In this document: positions 17,389 through 28,798 of the stretch, piece after piece
How positions within the stretch are numbered: the first letter of the stretch is position 1
Layout: each line of letters starts with the position of its first letter
NCBI GenBank assembly: GCA_949825045.1
Contig: OX463810.1
Span: forward strand, 32,684,201-32,748,200
Direction: 5' to 3'
Origin: Argyresthia goedartella
Taxonomy: Eukaryota; Arthropoda; Insecta; Lepidoptera; Argyresthiidae
Length of the DNA: 64,000 bases
Program-made: the position numbers and the translations under genes
Notes under the pieces: generated by a model
What the model saw: only the letters and a program-made list of their open reading frames with translations
Told to the model about the DNA's origin: nothing
The model's database searches: none

Positions 17389-18767
17389 TTAAGGCTAGAC
17401 ATGCCAACTGCCTAAGGCCGGTATTCAAACAATTTTTAATACCATATATGTTTTTATACATATTTTTTATCCTGCATATATCACCCTACATGGTTCAACC
17501 CATGTTGGTCGGGTTTTTGGGTTAAATGTATTCTTCATCGTAACTACTGAGTTAAATTGATGTTGCATTTTTAGTTCCTCTTGGGTTGTTAAAGAGTCCG
17601 ACTACAGGTACTTACTTTAGTGGAAGATTATTTTATAACAATTAAAAAATAATAGTAGTTAATGTGACTTCCATAATGAGAGGCTTTAATATAATATAAG
17701 TACGAGTGTTTCATAATAACAATACATGTTTTTTTTATTGCCTAATTATGTACAGTTACATACACTGCTTTATCTCGATATAGAATATTTAAGCTCTCTA
17801 TGATTGTTAATTTATAGTAATATTTAAAATGTAACTTCTAATAAGTTCGATTTTAAAATAACTTCGGCCGTTAGCGAGGAGGCCAATTTTCATGGGTATA
17901 CATGGGTAGTATTGCTATATATAAAGTAATTTAGCGCCCTCAGACCAGATTTTTATGTTCCTGGTGGGGCTTTTAGGTATACACATATTTAATCAATTTG
18001 CGACCGAGTTCTTCAGAACGTTTATTTGCCGGTTTATCTAAGACATTTGAGAGAATTTGTACATGTCAAAAGTCAAATAAAGTCATCTGTCTGATTATCT
18101 GGGGATGGAATAATCATCCCTTAACCTTCTAACCGCCATATATCAAACAGAAAATGTGTCACTCGTATTTGGTCACCTCGTATTTTATCTAGTATTTTTT
18201 ATAGCAATAACCCGCATCCCCACAAACGTCCAACAGAAGCACAAGAGTTTCGTTTATCTGAGAACATAAGTCATCAGAGAACTCTTTGGCTTTTCTGCTT
18301 TTTACACCGTCTTTTTATTTCCGATTTTGCGGTTCGTTTTTATGGCCATAAATAGAGCATAAATAGTTCATAATTAGTGCAAAAGTAAAAATATAGTGCC
18401 TCATTAGTTTAAGAAATAATGCCCACTCTTTGTTTGCTGAATGATACGTGCAGGCAGGCTACTTACCAGCTCGGCGACCAACGTCAGCTTCGTGACCTCC
18501 TTACTGGATAGGCAACCAGCTGTTAGGGTACGGCGGGGTGACTTCCTCTGTACGTGCTCCGTGTGGATTGATTTATTGTGGTTTTAATATAATTATCAGA
18601 ATGCAATGATCTGCCTTGCGCGGCTCGAAATGGAGAAAGTAAAGACAAAGTGGTCATGACGTCTCGGTAGGCAGATGGACACTGATCTTTTACTCAAAGG
18701 ATAAGGTCATCTAAATGCTAAGTCTGAATTTGACATCTGGGATGTCAAATTCGTAAAAGCTCTTAGT
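17389..18767. other. Non-coding stretch with half MITE
   Basis: At 18121-18200, ttaaccttctaaccgccat followed by tcaaacagaaaatgtgtcac matches one end of the 17224-17388 MITE (reverse complement), so it is a solo half copy. At 18727-18752 gaatttgacatc and gatgtcaaattc form a hairpin. A minus-strand open stretch with a GTAAGT donor near 18466-18510 looks exon-like but is unsupported. I see nothing else. Confidence 0.45.
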
Positions 18768-19089
18768 AGGTGACGCAATTGGACCTGCCTAACAGGTCCA
18801 TATTGATAACTTTTACATGGGCAGCGTGCGTGATATTTATTAACAATTCGTTAGACTTTATTAAAAAAAAACTGCCATATTGTGTTTTTATTCCTTAAAT
18901 TGTAATTTACCACATTGTCATTGTGTTTAGCAGGTGACGCAATTGGACCTGCCTAACTGGTCCATATTGATAGCTATTACATGGGCAGCGTGCGTGATAT
19001 TTATTTATAATTCGTTAGACTTTATTAAAAAAAAAAACTGCCATATTGTGTTTTTATTCTTTAAATTGTAATTTACCACATTGTCATTG
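18768..19089. repeat. Tandem direct repeat, two 164-bp units
   Basis: aggtgacgcaattggacctg starts at 18768 and again at 18932. Both units run through catgggcagcgtgcgtgat, cgttagactttattaaaaaa and ccacattgtcattgt with a few substitutions. Each unit starts with a small hairpin (ggacctg and caggtcc in unit 1). Function unknown. 19090-19867 holds no recognised feature. Confidence 0.85.
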
Positions 19090-19867
19090 TATGTATCGAC
19101 AATTGAAAACATCAGTATAATCGTATGAATTGAGACAAAAAAAATGTGTAAAAGTAGAAAAATAATAATATTGGTTGTCTGTAAGGACGGTTTACGGACG
19201 ATTTTTCGTGATAACGTCATAAGAAACGCTTAGGCCGATCGTGCCTCTCTATCGGTTGTTCCGTGCTCTCGCTTGTACGCTCGGCCCAGGCGGAAAGTGA
19301 CAATGAGGCGGAACGTGATAATTAGTCATGCTATTTCGTATGTGCAGCCGGTATTCATCCATTTATAAGACGTCATCACGTCAAAATCCGCTTTTTTGTT
19401 GAAAAATCCACGTTTTTAAAGCACCCATACCGCATTTCCAACTTTCTCGTCTGGCCACACTGCGATCAGACTCAGACAGACAGCAAAGACCGGTGTTGTC
19501 AGAAGGTTAATTTTGTAATCTTTTAGGTGTTTTTTAACTAAATTGGTTTACTTCTAGGTTTCACGACTTAAAAGGTTACTTTAGGTGATTTTTCGGAATT
19601 TCTCGGATTTATTTTAATTTCTTTACTTGAAAACTGAACGTAATATTTTTTCAAACTTATTAAATCGTTTGTTTCATTCGTACGTTCAGAAAATGCAACT
19701 CCCAAAAATACATCTTCGTCTCTCGCAAAGCGTCACGATTACTCACTCACTCGATCTTGTTCGAGCACGTTCGTTGTCCTCCGTAATTTGTTTAGTTTTG
19801 TACCAAATAAAGAAAATAGGTACCTACCTAGAAAACTACTGTTAATGTTTTCAAACTTTTCATTCTT

Positions 19868-20213
19868 TTGACGACTCGAATGGCCGAGTCGTCAGTGACC
19901 CTGTCTACGAAGCCAAGGGTCCCGGGTTCGAGTCCCGGTGGGGGCAAATATTTGTTTGATGAGAACGGATGTTTGTACCCTAGTCATGGTTATTTATCTA
20001 TCTAAGTATAATATTTATCTATGTAAATTATGTGTATCATTGTCTAGTACCCAAAATACAGGTAATCCTAGTTTGGGGTTAGATCAATGTGTGTAAATAG
20101 TGTCCAAGGTGATTTATCTGATATTATATTGTTTTTTTTTTTACATAGCAAAATGTGGAACTTTATTGTCATAACTTTTGTTGTCCAAGGTATTTATTAT
20201 TATTATTATTATT
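19868..20213 (+). mobile_element. tRNA-derived SINE with 71-bp insertion
   Basis: A pol III A box (tggccgagtcgtcag) and B box (ggttcgagtcccgg, 19925-19938) head a body typical of lepidopteran SINEs: atttgtttgatgag, tatctatctaagtat, tagtttggggttagatc. It ends in a (TTA)n tail at 20193-20213. Within the tail, tgtccaaggt occurs at 20101-20110 and 20182-20191 and brackets 71 bp of foreign-looking sequence. A cloverleaf does not extend through a proper acceptor stem, so this is not a working tRNA gene. Confidence 0.82.
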
Positions 20214-20309
20214 TTCTATGAGTAAAGTCTGTTAAGTCTGAAAAGAAGCTTGAAAACAAAGGTCTTATTGATTAATAATAATAATAATATTTTTTTTTTC
20301 AGATATCAG

Positions 20310-20640
20310 AGATCCATAGATTAACTTAAATTAAATTAAAATAAAATTAAAATTAAATCAAAATAAATTACATTCAAAAAATTCAAATCAAAATCAAAAT
20401 AAAACAATATAGGATGTCAAGGTAAGCTACCTATGGCACGGCTCGACACACGAATTCCCACATACTGTTAGTGTACCAATGATTACACCCAGTGCTTCAG
20501 TATTGGGCCGTCGAGCCGCCCCGCGATGACTGTTAGGATGGTGTTGGAGCTGGCACGAATTCTGCTCAGAAGGGAGGCTGTCCTCTTTCTAATGATGGCA
20601 TGGAAGCCGTCCACGCGAAACAGCAAAGCAGCAGACACAT
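20310..20640 (-). mobile_element. LINE family C 3' fragment
   Basis: The minus strand encodes RKRTASL-type and SSNTILTVIAGRLDGPILKHW sequence, the same C-terminus as the family C LINE at 9897-11045. It is followed by an A/T-rich tail of AAATC/AAATT repeats (20320-20405). Severely 5'-truncated. Confidence 0.75.
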
Positions 20641-22004
20641 TCACTTTCACAACTAGTTTTCCTCGATCCCCCGAAGTACAAGGACGTCATTCTTGCGAAC
20701 TTTAACGAATGAAGCCGGCATTTTTAATTCGGATATATTTATAGCATTCGTGAGGCGACGCATTCACAAAACTCATGCCCATATAAGGTCACGAACGCCT
20801 CTATCAAAAATACGACGAAGTCAAGCAGTGTTCTGATTGGTCGGCCACGCGCAGCTATAGTTTCGAATTAGAGCTAGGATTGGCTTCGATTTTCACTTAG
20901 TCAAACTCGTTAATAAGGGGCTAGCTACTTTGTGTGAGCATTACGCACGGAACAACTAAGAGTACTGGCTAGAGATGTAATCGTTTTATCTTCGTGGCAA
21001 ATTTTCTAGCCAGTTATATGAGAATATTTTAGAGAATCTGCGTTTTAGTTGAGAAATTTTCACCAAAGTAGGTTTTGAGTTTTGGTAACGACCAACCTAG
21101 GAAGTCTAGATTAGGTTTAGAGTGGAGATGAGAGACCTAGACTTCATTTCGAGCTTGACTCCAGACCAGTTTTTAACGTTTTCATAGGTTTTAGAGGGAC
21201 CCTGTAAAAAAACTTAATTTCTTTCAGTATCATAGTAAATATCGGTAGGCATTATGTGTGGCTTTGTGTGCCGATGGGAGGCATTGACCTGTCTCATGCG
21301 CAAGTGGGTGGAAAGCACGTGGAAAGTGCGGAAGACCTTTTAGCATTTTAATTTATATTAACCCCGCACCCCACTTTGCATTTCCTCACCTCCGGAGTCC
21401 CAGCCCATGGGAAATGTGCGCGATAGAGAATTTGATTAATTGTGTATATTTTTAGTGATAGAGCCGTAATTATAAGATGTAAGTAATAAAGGATTAGATT
21501 TTAGTTGGAGTAGTTTGTAAAAGCTTTCATTTGTATATTTTTGTGTTAGCCTGTAAGATTTCGTTTACGTTTGAAGATAGTTTTATTATGTAAGCTCCGA
21601 AAAATAAAGGAGAAATCGTGTACATATTTTGTGATTTTAGATAAGATAGCCCGGATAGAATTTCAATTGGTTATCCACCTTACAGATAAATGTTTCCTTC
21701 ACATAATATGAAACCTTTGTAACCTTTTATAACTTTAGTAAATTTTCCATTTTAGTTGCCTTTCGAGGAAAAATCAGGATTGGAGTGGGGCTGGATTTTT
21801 GCCAGGGCACAAGGGGCGTCGGTGGGCTCCGAATTTACAACTCTTGAGCCGCCGCCTTTTATTGCAACGACACCTATACCTAGCCTAGCCTTCTCGTCGA
21901 GGACGCGAGCTATCGTATGTGCCCGCCAACCCGCCAGGCCATCAGGAGCATCAACGGCCCAGAGCAACAAACCGAGGAGCCCTGGCGGGCGCGGACACGG
22001 GCTA
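20641..22004. other. Unassigned region, possible LTR-element debris
   Basis: I see no gene I recognise. A polyadenylation-like aataaagg at about 21606 and ggaaagcacgtggaaagtg at about 21313 give the look of an old LTR or UTR. 21752-22007 is open on both strands and more GC-rich than its surroundings, with a preceding acceptor-like cattttag. Its plus-strand product (EEKSGLEWGWIFARAQGAS) has no motif I can name. It runs directly into the LINE B endonuclease, so it may be flank captured at a 5' truncation point. Confidence 0.3.
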
Positions 22005-23220
22005 TAGAGTATCATGTGTAGAGCAGGAGCAACATATAGTAGTTTGTGTATACAGACCCCCATCAGCTGATTTTAAAGTGTTTGAGTCTATTATGGAAGA
22101 AGTTCTCAGAAAATCTTTCAATACCTCAAAATACCTAGTTGTTTGTGGCGATTTTAATATTAATGTACTGGATAAGTGTCCGCTAAGTGATCAATTACTA
22201 AATTTGTTTTTGTGCTTTGATCTAGAACATCTTTTTAATCAGCCAACAAGAATCACAACCTCCTCTGCAACTTGCATAAACAATGTTTTTTATAACTGTG
22301 AACCTCAAAGAATGGCTATATGTGACAAACTTATCTCGGATCATTGTGGACAAAGCGTTGTGTTTCCTTGTAAATTGAATAAAAACTCTCAGCAATTTAC
22401 TTACAGACCCATTACTACCAACCGTAAGGAACAGTTCTCGGAAAGCATTGGTAAGCAACTTAATTACTTAACGTTTGTTGGGAGTCCAGATGATCTTTGC
22501 AATTCCTTGTTCAAAGTATCAATCGATTGAGAAAAAGTTTAATGTTAAGTATTTAAATTAAAAACATATAGAGGTAGCATCAAGGCGAATTTGATGACTG
22601 GGCTACAACTGGTATTTATAAATGCAGGAACAAATTGTATGATTTATATTCAAAAATATGTATAATTGCCCATGATACTAAATTTTTAGAGTACATAAAA
22701 AAAAATTCAAAGACATTCAAATCTGTGTGCCATACAGCAAAGTCCCTTTACCTGAGTAAGAAAATTAAGCAAGCTGAAGACAAAATTAAAACAACATGGA
22801 AAATAATCAATACCGAAACTGGCAAAATTAAAACTCGGGACCGGACATTTGTTCTAAATATAGAAGATAAATAATTTTGTAAAGATCGCGAGGTAGCCAA
22901 TGCATTTGAAGATTTCTTTAACAAAATCCCAATCGTTACTACCCAGTCCTTAGATTCATCCACGGCGGAGGCTGCTTCCATACTATTAAATAATGTTGAT
23001 AAGCATGATGATATATTTAAATTCAGACATTTTAATGTAGACTCGATTGTTAAGACAATTAAATTGCTTAATATTAAAAACACCGAGGATCTTTGGGGAA
23101 TATCAACAAAAAAAAATAACTTGTATTATTGATTCAATTGCTCCATGCCTAGTTATAATTTTTAATAAGTGTGTTGATGAAGGAGTTTTTCCTGACGTAA
23201 TGAAAAATTGTAAACTGATT
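22005..23220 (+). mobile_element. LINE family B, 5' part (endonuclease and RT start)
   Basis: A 5'-truncated endonuclease begins RVSCVEQEQHIVVCVYRPP. It keeps LVVCGDFNINVL (catalytic GDFN) and LISDHCGQSVVF (SDH). Later frames (22635-22874, 23047-23220) carry the connector (YLSKKIKQAEDKIKTTWKII) and the RT start (FNKCVDEGVFPDVMKNCKLI). It is related to family A but clearly a different family. Reading is lost at 23220, where a family-A LINE lies in the opposite direction. It resumes at about 27434. Confidence 0.85.
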
Positions 23221-23480
23221 CAAAGTCAAAGTCAAAGTCAAAGTACTTTATTACTGTAGATATTTAAATATACTTAGCAAACGTCATTTTTTGCCTCTTC
23301 TCTACATTGGACCACTGTGGAAGAAGAAGGGCGTAGAAATTCCCACGGATTGATTTTTAGATCTCTTTTAAAAATAGGTTGTGCTTAACTAATACAAATA
23401 TGAAAAAAAAAATGTTATGATTAATAAGCAGGAATAAATAATTACAAAATTATTAACAGCAAGGTCTGTGTTGAGCCAGA

Positions 23481-26280
23481 TTAACCCCATACAGTCCTGT
23501 CATTTAAGTAATCTTGAACATTGTAATATCCCTTTTTCGACAAAGTCGCTTTAACATGCTTTTTAAATTGCTCAAATGGCAATTTTAAAATCTCCAGAGG
23601 TATCCTATTGTAGTAGAGAATGCACTGACCCTTGAAAGAATTGCTAACCTTCGTGAGTCTAAAACGGGGTGCACATAGTCTGTGATTATTTCTTAGGTTA
23701 ACATAACAGCTATCGCTCAGTTTGGAAAATGTTGAAAGGTTCTTGCGTACATACATTATATTTTCGAAAATAAATTGACTAGCTACTGTTAGTGTGTCAA
23801 TTACTTAAAAAAGCTCTCTTAAGGAGTCTGTTCGTTTTAAATTATAAATTGATCGAATACCTCTTTTCTGTACAATAAAAATAGTTTGAATATCCGCTGC
23901 TTTCCCCCACAACAAGATACCATAGGACATCACACTATGAAAGTAACTAAAATATACTAGCCTAGATGTAGCCACATCCGTGCTTTGTCTGATGTTCCTA
24001 TCAGCGTAAGCCGCAGAACTTAATTTATCTATGTGGGGTCCCCACTGCAATTTGCTATCAATGGTTATTCCAAGAAACTTCGTATCATTTACTAATTCTA
24101 ACGTGCTGTTGTCTAACACTAAACTGGTCTCAACTTGCCTGACATTTGGAAGTTAGAATTTGATACACTTGGTTTTACCAGCGTTTAACAATAAATTATT
24201 AACTGTGAACCAATTCAAGGTTAAAGACAATACACCATTAACATCATCAAATTCTCCTTTTTGTCTTTCAATTTTGAAGACCATTGAAGTATCATCAGCA
24301 AACAACACTATGTCAGTTAATTTCTCCACCATGAAACGCAGATCATTAATATATACCAGGAATAAGAAAGGGCCTAATATGGAACCTTGTGGAACGCCAA
24401 TTTTAACACCCGATCCATCAGATTTTACGCAGTTAACTTCTGCCTTTTGAATTCTATTGCTTAGGTATGATCTTAGTAGATCCAACGCTTTATTTCTTAC
24501 TCCGTAATGATTTAATTTAATTAATAGCGTATTATGATCAACACAATCAAACGCCTTCGACAGGTCGCAAAAAAAACCGATAGCATCCTGTGCGGCCTCC
24601 CATGCAGAATAAATATGAGATATAAGGGTAATACCTGCATCCGTAGTCGATTTACCCCTAGTGAAACCGTATTGTTTAGCGTGGAGTTGTTTTGTACGGT
24701 TGAAGTTTGAGAGCATTTGATTGAGTCTGGAGACAGATATTGGTCTGAAATTTGAAGGATCGCCCTTATCTCCCGACTTGAACAGAGGTATCAGTTTACT
24801 GTGTTTCATGAGGTCTGGAAAAGCCCCATCGTCAACACATTTATTGAATATATAAGTGTGGGGCTATAACTAGAATTACTGAACCAATGACTTTGACTGA
24901 TATACCCCACAGGTCTTCCGTATTTTTTAAGTTAAGTAATTTAAACGCTTTGACAATGTCCTGGGGATATACATGATGAAATTTTAAATACACATTACTG
25001 ACGCTAGTGTTATTTTTTAATAAAGTCTCTGCTTCATATGGAGATGAATTTAGACGGTCTGTTGTGAATACGGGTACATTGGTGAAGAATGTTTCAAAAG
25101 CTCGAGCAACACCAGCGTTGGATTTAACAACATCATCACCTATATTTAGGCAGAAATCATTGTGCCTTGGTATAACTTTGCCAGTTTCGCGGTTTCTTAT
25201 TTGCCAAACTGTTTTCATTCTATTATTTGAATTTTGAATTTTTCTATTAATGTGTAAAGTTTTTGCAGTTCTACAAACTAACTTGAAAGTTTTGGAATAT
25301 TTTTTTACATAGTCATGAAATTTTCGATCAAAGTTATAGGTTTTTTGATCATAAAGGTCATACAAGATAACTCTACTTTTACGAATTCCAAACATTGCCC
25401 AGTCATTAAATTTAGATTTACCGTTGTAGTCACTGACTTTCTTTAATTTGAAAACTTTATTGAATTCTGTCTGAATAATGTTGAAGAAGTCTGAGTAGAT
25501 TTTGTTTGGGTTTTGTTCATTAAAATCCGGTACTGGCCAATATATATCTAAGTTTTTCGTATATGTCTCTAGTCTATGGGATGTAATAGGCCTATAAAAT
25601 GATGGACCAGTCTTATCCTTAATAGCAATTGGGAATGAAACTGTTTGAGCACTGTGATCGGAAGGTAACCAGTTAATTACACTTTTACTTGTGAATGCAC
25701 AGTCACAAAAAACGTTATCTAAGCAACTTTGGCTGGTAAGTGTAAATCTAGTCGGCTCTAAAAATACATGATATAAATTAAACGATTTGAATTTCATTGT
25801 TGTTCCTACTAGCAAATCTACATTAAGATCGCCACAAATAATTAACTTTTTTCTGTTATTACATAGTTTAGTGAGGGCTTCCTCCATAATTTTCTCAAAT
25901 ATTTCGAAATTGCCATGGCCTTTTTCATCCCTCGGTGGCCTGTAGACACAAACAATAATATGGCTATCTAACTCAACACAGGATACCTCTATTTGTCTTT
26001 CAACATTATGTGCAAGAACATCTTTCCGTTGTTTCTCCTTAATATTATTTTTCACTAAGATTAAAGAACCACCTCTATCAGCAGTCTTTCTACTGTAACA
26101 ACTGACAATTTTGTAATTATTTATGTTAAAAGACATCATATTTTCCTTCAACCAGTGTTCTGTAACACAAATAATATCAATGTCAGAATTTTTTAGAAAT
26201 AATTCTAATACAAGTTCTTTGCTAGGTAGCCCCTGGATGTTTTGATGGGCAATATTTAACTGGGGCTTACATTTTGTCAT
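23481..26280 (-). pseudogene. Family A copy 2 ORF2 (endonuclease-reverse transcriptase)
   Basis: It starts MTKCKPQLNIAHQNIQGLPS at 26280. EN motifs follow: VTEHWL (catalytic Glu), VCVYRPPRDEKG, LIICGDLNVDLL and LPSDHSAQTVSF. The frame breaks near 24845, after VIAPHL. It resumes at 24809 (KHSKLIPLFKSGDKGDPSNF) with the RT core DLSKAFDCVDHN, GVPQGSILGPFLFLVYIND and FADDTSMVF. A stop at 24153, a frame change near 23810 and a missing stretch where copy 1 reads LPALSKIFEK are the main defects. The C-terminus is SKKGYYNVQDYLNDRTVWG. The product would nick DNA and reverse-transcribe the LINE RNA at the nick. Confidence 0.88.
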
Positions 26281-26480
26281 ATTTAGTGGCTCTTGTATGC
26301 TAGAAATTTCCTCTATTGCCTTATGAACGAATTTAAATTACTTGGAACAGATTCCAATGTTGCATGCAAAGTATAATTAACAGGTGAATTCCCAATAGGG
26401 GTGCACGTCATATTACTCTTAACATAAGCTCATGTCAAGTTGAACTTGTTTAAACCAACTATAGCTGCGTCGCATATATT

Positions 26481-27430
26481 TTAAGCTAACAATGTAGCTA
26501 CTAATTTTCTATATTTATTAGACAGGTACAATGTATCCTGTGTCAGAGTAAAGTTATGAATAAAATTATTCATGTCGAAATATAAAATAGCATCGCTGTG
26601 ATGACATGTTAAATTAAATAAATGAATATTCATTCTATGCACAGATTTGTTCTGTAGTTCTGTCAAATTACAGGCATTTGGAAAATTGCATAGTATAAAT
26701 TTGCATTTCATCCTACTATGTAAGTCTAGAAGTGTTTCAACACTTTTATTCAAATCATTCCGACTAATGTTTGAATGATTTCCTACCATAATTACAATAG
26801 TGCTGTACTCATCATAGATACCGCGACTAATTATCTTCACTAGATCTACAAATGAACTATTTGGACAGCAAATGTTCGTTACTTGTTGGTTAAGCCGGTT
26901 ATGTAATAGAGGCCCAAATCCTGCACCTACTTTGTCGGAGAACAACAGAATTTTTCTCTGAGCACATATTTTGGTAGTTGGCGGTACACAAGTGGAGGTG
27001 AGTGGCGGGACACACGTGTTGGAGTGCGGTTTGATTCACGTGGCGGCGGTTGGCACGGCATTCGCGACAGCGAGCGTCGCAACGTGCGCAACGGCGAACG
27101 GCGCGGCCCTCGGGGCAGCTTGCGGCATGACACACGCCTCAGCAGGGACAGCGAGCGGCGCGGTGCTCGCGCTGTTGAGCTGCGAGGTGCCTCCTCGTCG
27201 ACGACGGCGACGCTGTTTTTTGGTTGGGGCAGCGGTGGACGCTGCAACACTCTCGTTGAGGGGGGTCGAGACCAAAGTTAGTGATGTGGGCTCGTCCTCC
27301 TTGCTGGTCTCATTCTCCTCATTCTCAATTAGAATGCCCAACAATTCCACATTCTGGCGTTGTAGCTGAACTAACTCAGACGTCGCAGCTCTGAGTTCTG
27401 CTAACTCACTTTGTTCTTTGGCATAATGGA
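26481..27430 (-). pseudogene. Family A copy 2 ORF1 (coiled coil plus esterase-like domain)
   Basis: One frame runs from about 27430 to 26481 with a single internal TGA near 27034. The N-terminal part has a heptad-like leucine stretch (ELRAATSELVQLQRQNVELL), an acidic patch and a very basic KKQRRRRRRGG run. After an Ala/Pro-rich region, the C-terminal half reads LLFSDKVGAGFG, IVIMVGNHSNIS and LYLSNKYRKLV. The arrangement resembles the SGNH-hydrolase-like domains in ORF1 of CR1-type LINEs. The likely role is RNA binding in the retrotransposition particle. The true start codon is unclear. Confidence 0.72.
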
Positions 27431-27433
27431 GTT

Positions 27434-28680
27434 TTGATATTGGTATCGCTCCAAGTAAAATATTGAAAAAAAATATCTTAAGCCAGTTACTGACCCATTT
27501 TAATATAAACCGACTGTTCCATAGTGAGCAATATGGCTTCACTAAAGGGCGTTCCACTACAGATGCAGGGATAAGGTTCTTAAAGTATATCTTTGATGCT
27601 TGGGAGAGGTCACAAGATGCAATTATTTTCTTCTGTGACCTTTCCAAAGCATTTGATTGCGTTAGTCACGAAACGTTAATTTGTAAAATACCCCATTACG
27701 GAGTTCAGGGGAAAGCTCTTGAACTTGTATTCTCTTATCTTAGTAATAGAATCCAGAAAGTTGATGTAAATGGTTAAGGTTCAATATTGGGCTCGGTTTT
27801 GTTTTTGGTGTATATCAACGATCTTGCCTTTTTTGTAAAAAACTTATGTGATATTGTTTTGTTTGCTGATAATACTTCACTTATTTTTAAGATTGACAGA
27901 ACCCAGAATAACTTCGACGATATTCAGATAGCAGTCACGCTAATTCTTAAGTGGTTCACTACCAATAATTTAGTGTTAAACTCTAAAAAAACAAATGTGT
28001 GAAATTCTCGCTACCCAATGTCAGAAGGGATCCCACTTTAAGTATTTCAATGAATGACGAGCCGTGGGGTCCTCATACATCATATATAGCTGGAAGATTG
28101 AGCTCTGCAGCTTTTGCTGTACGAAAATTATGACAGTTTACTGATGAAGCCACTGCAAGATTAGTATATTTCAGTTACTTTCACAGCATTATGTCTGTAT
28201 GTGGGGTAAAGCCGCAGATATACTATCGGTATTTGTACTACAGAAGAGAGCAATTCGTTCCATATGTAATATGAAATCCCGTGATTCTCTTCAGGAACGA
28301 TTTAGGGAGATCAACATTCTTAGAGTGGCTTATCAATACATATATGAAAACTTATTGTACGTTCGGAAAAATATTAACACTTTTGACAAAAATTGCGATG
28401 TACATAATTTCAACAATAGAAATAAAAATAAACTGAATATAACTAAATTTCGGTTGCAGAAGGTTAATAGTTCATTTATGGGGAACTGTATACGCTTTTA
28501 TTATAAGTTACCAAAGGGAATTGATAAATTGCCCATGCTGTGCATGCATTAAAACATTTATTAAAGCTAATCTCATAAAGAAAGCCTATTACACTATTAA
28601 TGACTATGTTAAAAATAAAACTGCATGGCCTCAGTGCCCCAAGCTCCATGATAATGATAATAATAATTAAACTTACTTTT
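27434..28680 (+). mobile_element. LINE family B, 3' part (reverse transcriptase)
   Basis: Continuation of 22005-23220. RT blocks: SEQYGFTKGRSTTDAG, FFCDLSKAFDCVSHETL, then a stop just before GSILGSVLFLVYINDL, then LFADNTSLIF. The catalytic pair reads ADN instead of ADD, so the active site itself is mutated. After a gap, 28199-28552 holds the C-terminal region (WGKAADILSVFVLQKRAIRS, YVRKNINTF). The 3' UTR ends near 28690. Confidence 0.85.
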
Positions 28681-28703
28681 ACAAATGCAATAATGTAATT
28701 TAA

Positions 28704-28794
28704 CCTCTCAAAAACCGAGGGCAGTTGGGACCCTCGGTTATTTTAAGGTTAAATTACCGGGATTTGGAACCTTATTCAGGTGGTATTCAAGAGG
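28704..28794. mobile_element. piggyBac-type MITE, 91 bp
   Basis: TTAA at 28700-28703 and 28795-28798 flank 91 bp. Its ends CCTCTCAAAAACC and GGTATTCAAGAGG are imperfect inverted repeats. An inner hairpin (accgaggg and ccctcggt) sits near 28714-28738. It has no coding capacity. Confidence 0.65.
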
Positions 28795-28798
28795 TTAA

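Larger units (their letters stand above)
23221..27433 (-). mobile_element. LINE family A copy 2, nearly full length, inserted in LINE B
   Basis: In element order: ORF1 (about 27430-26481), a 200-bp gap, ORF2 (26280-23481), then a 3' UTR and tail. The tail ends in (CTTTGA)n, seen as caaagtcaaagtc on the plus strand at 23221. The organisation fits the CR1/L2-like part of the Jockey superfamily: ORF1 has an esterase-like domain, and ORF2 has EN plus RT without RNase H. About 45-60 bp of LINE B are missing at the insertion point. Only a few lesions break the ORFs, so it is a fairly young copy. Confidence 0.88.

Noticed and set aside
18466..18510. Exon of a host gene on the minus strand
   Set aside because: A short open stretch with a GTAAGT donor only; no protein similarity, no acceptor, no partner exon.
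19868..19945. True tRNA gene
   Set aside because: A and B boxes are good, but no closing acceptor stem; it continues into a typical lepidopteran SINE body.
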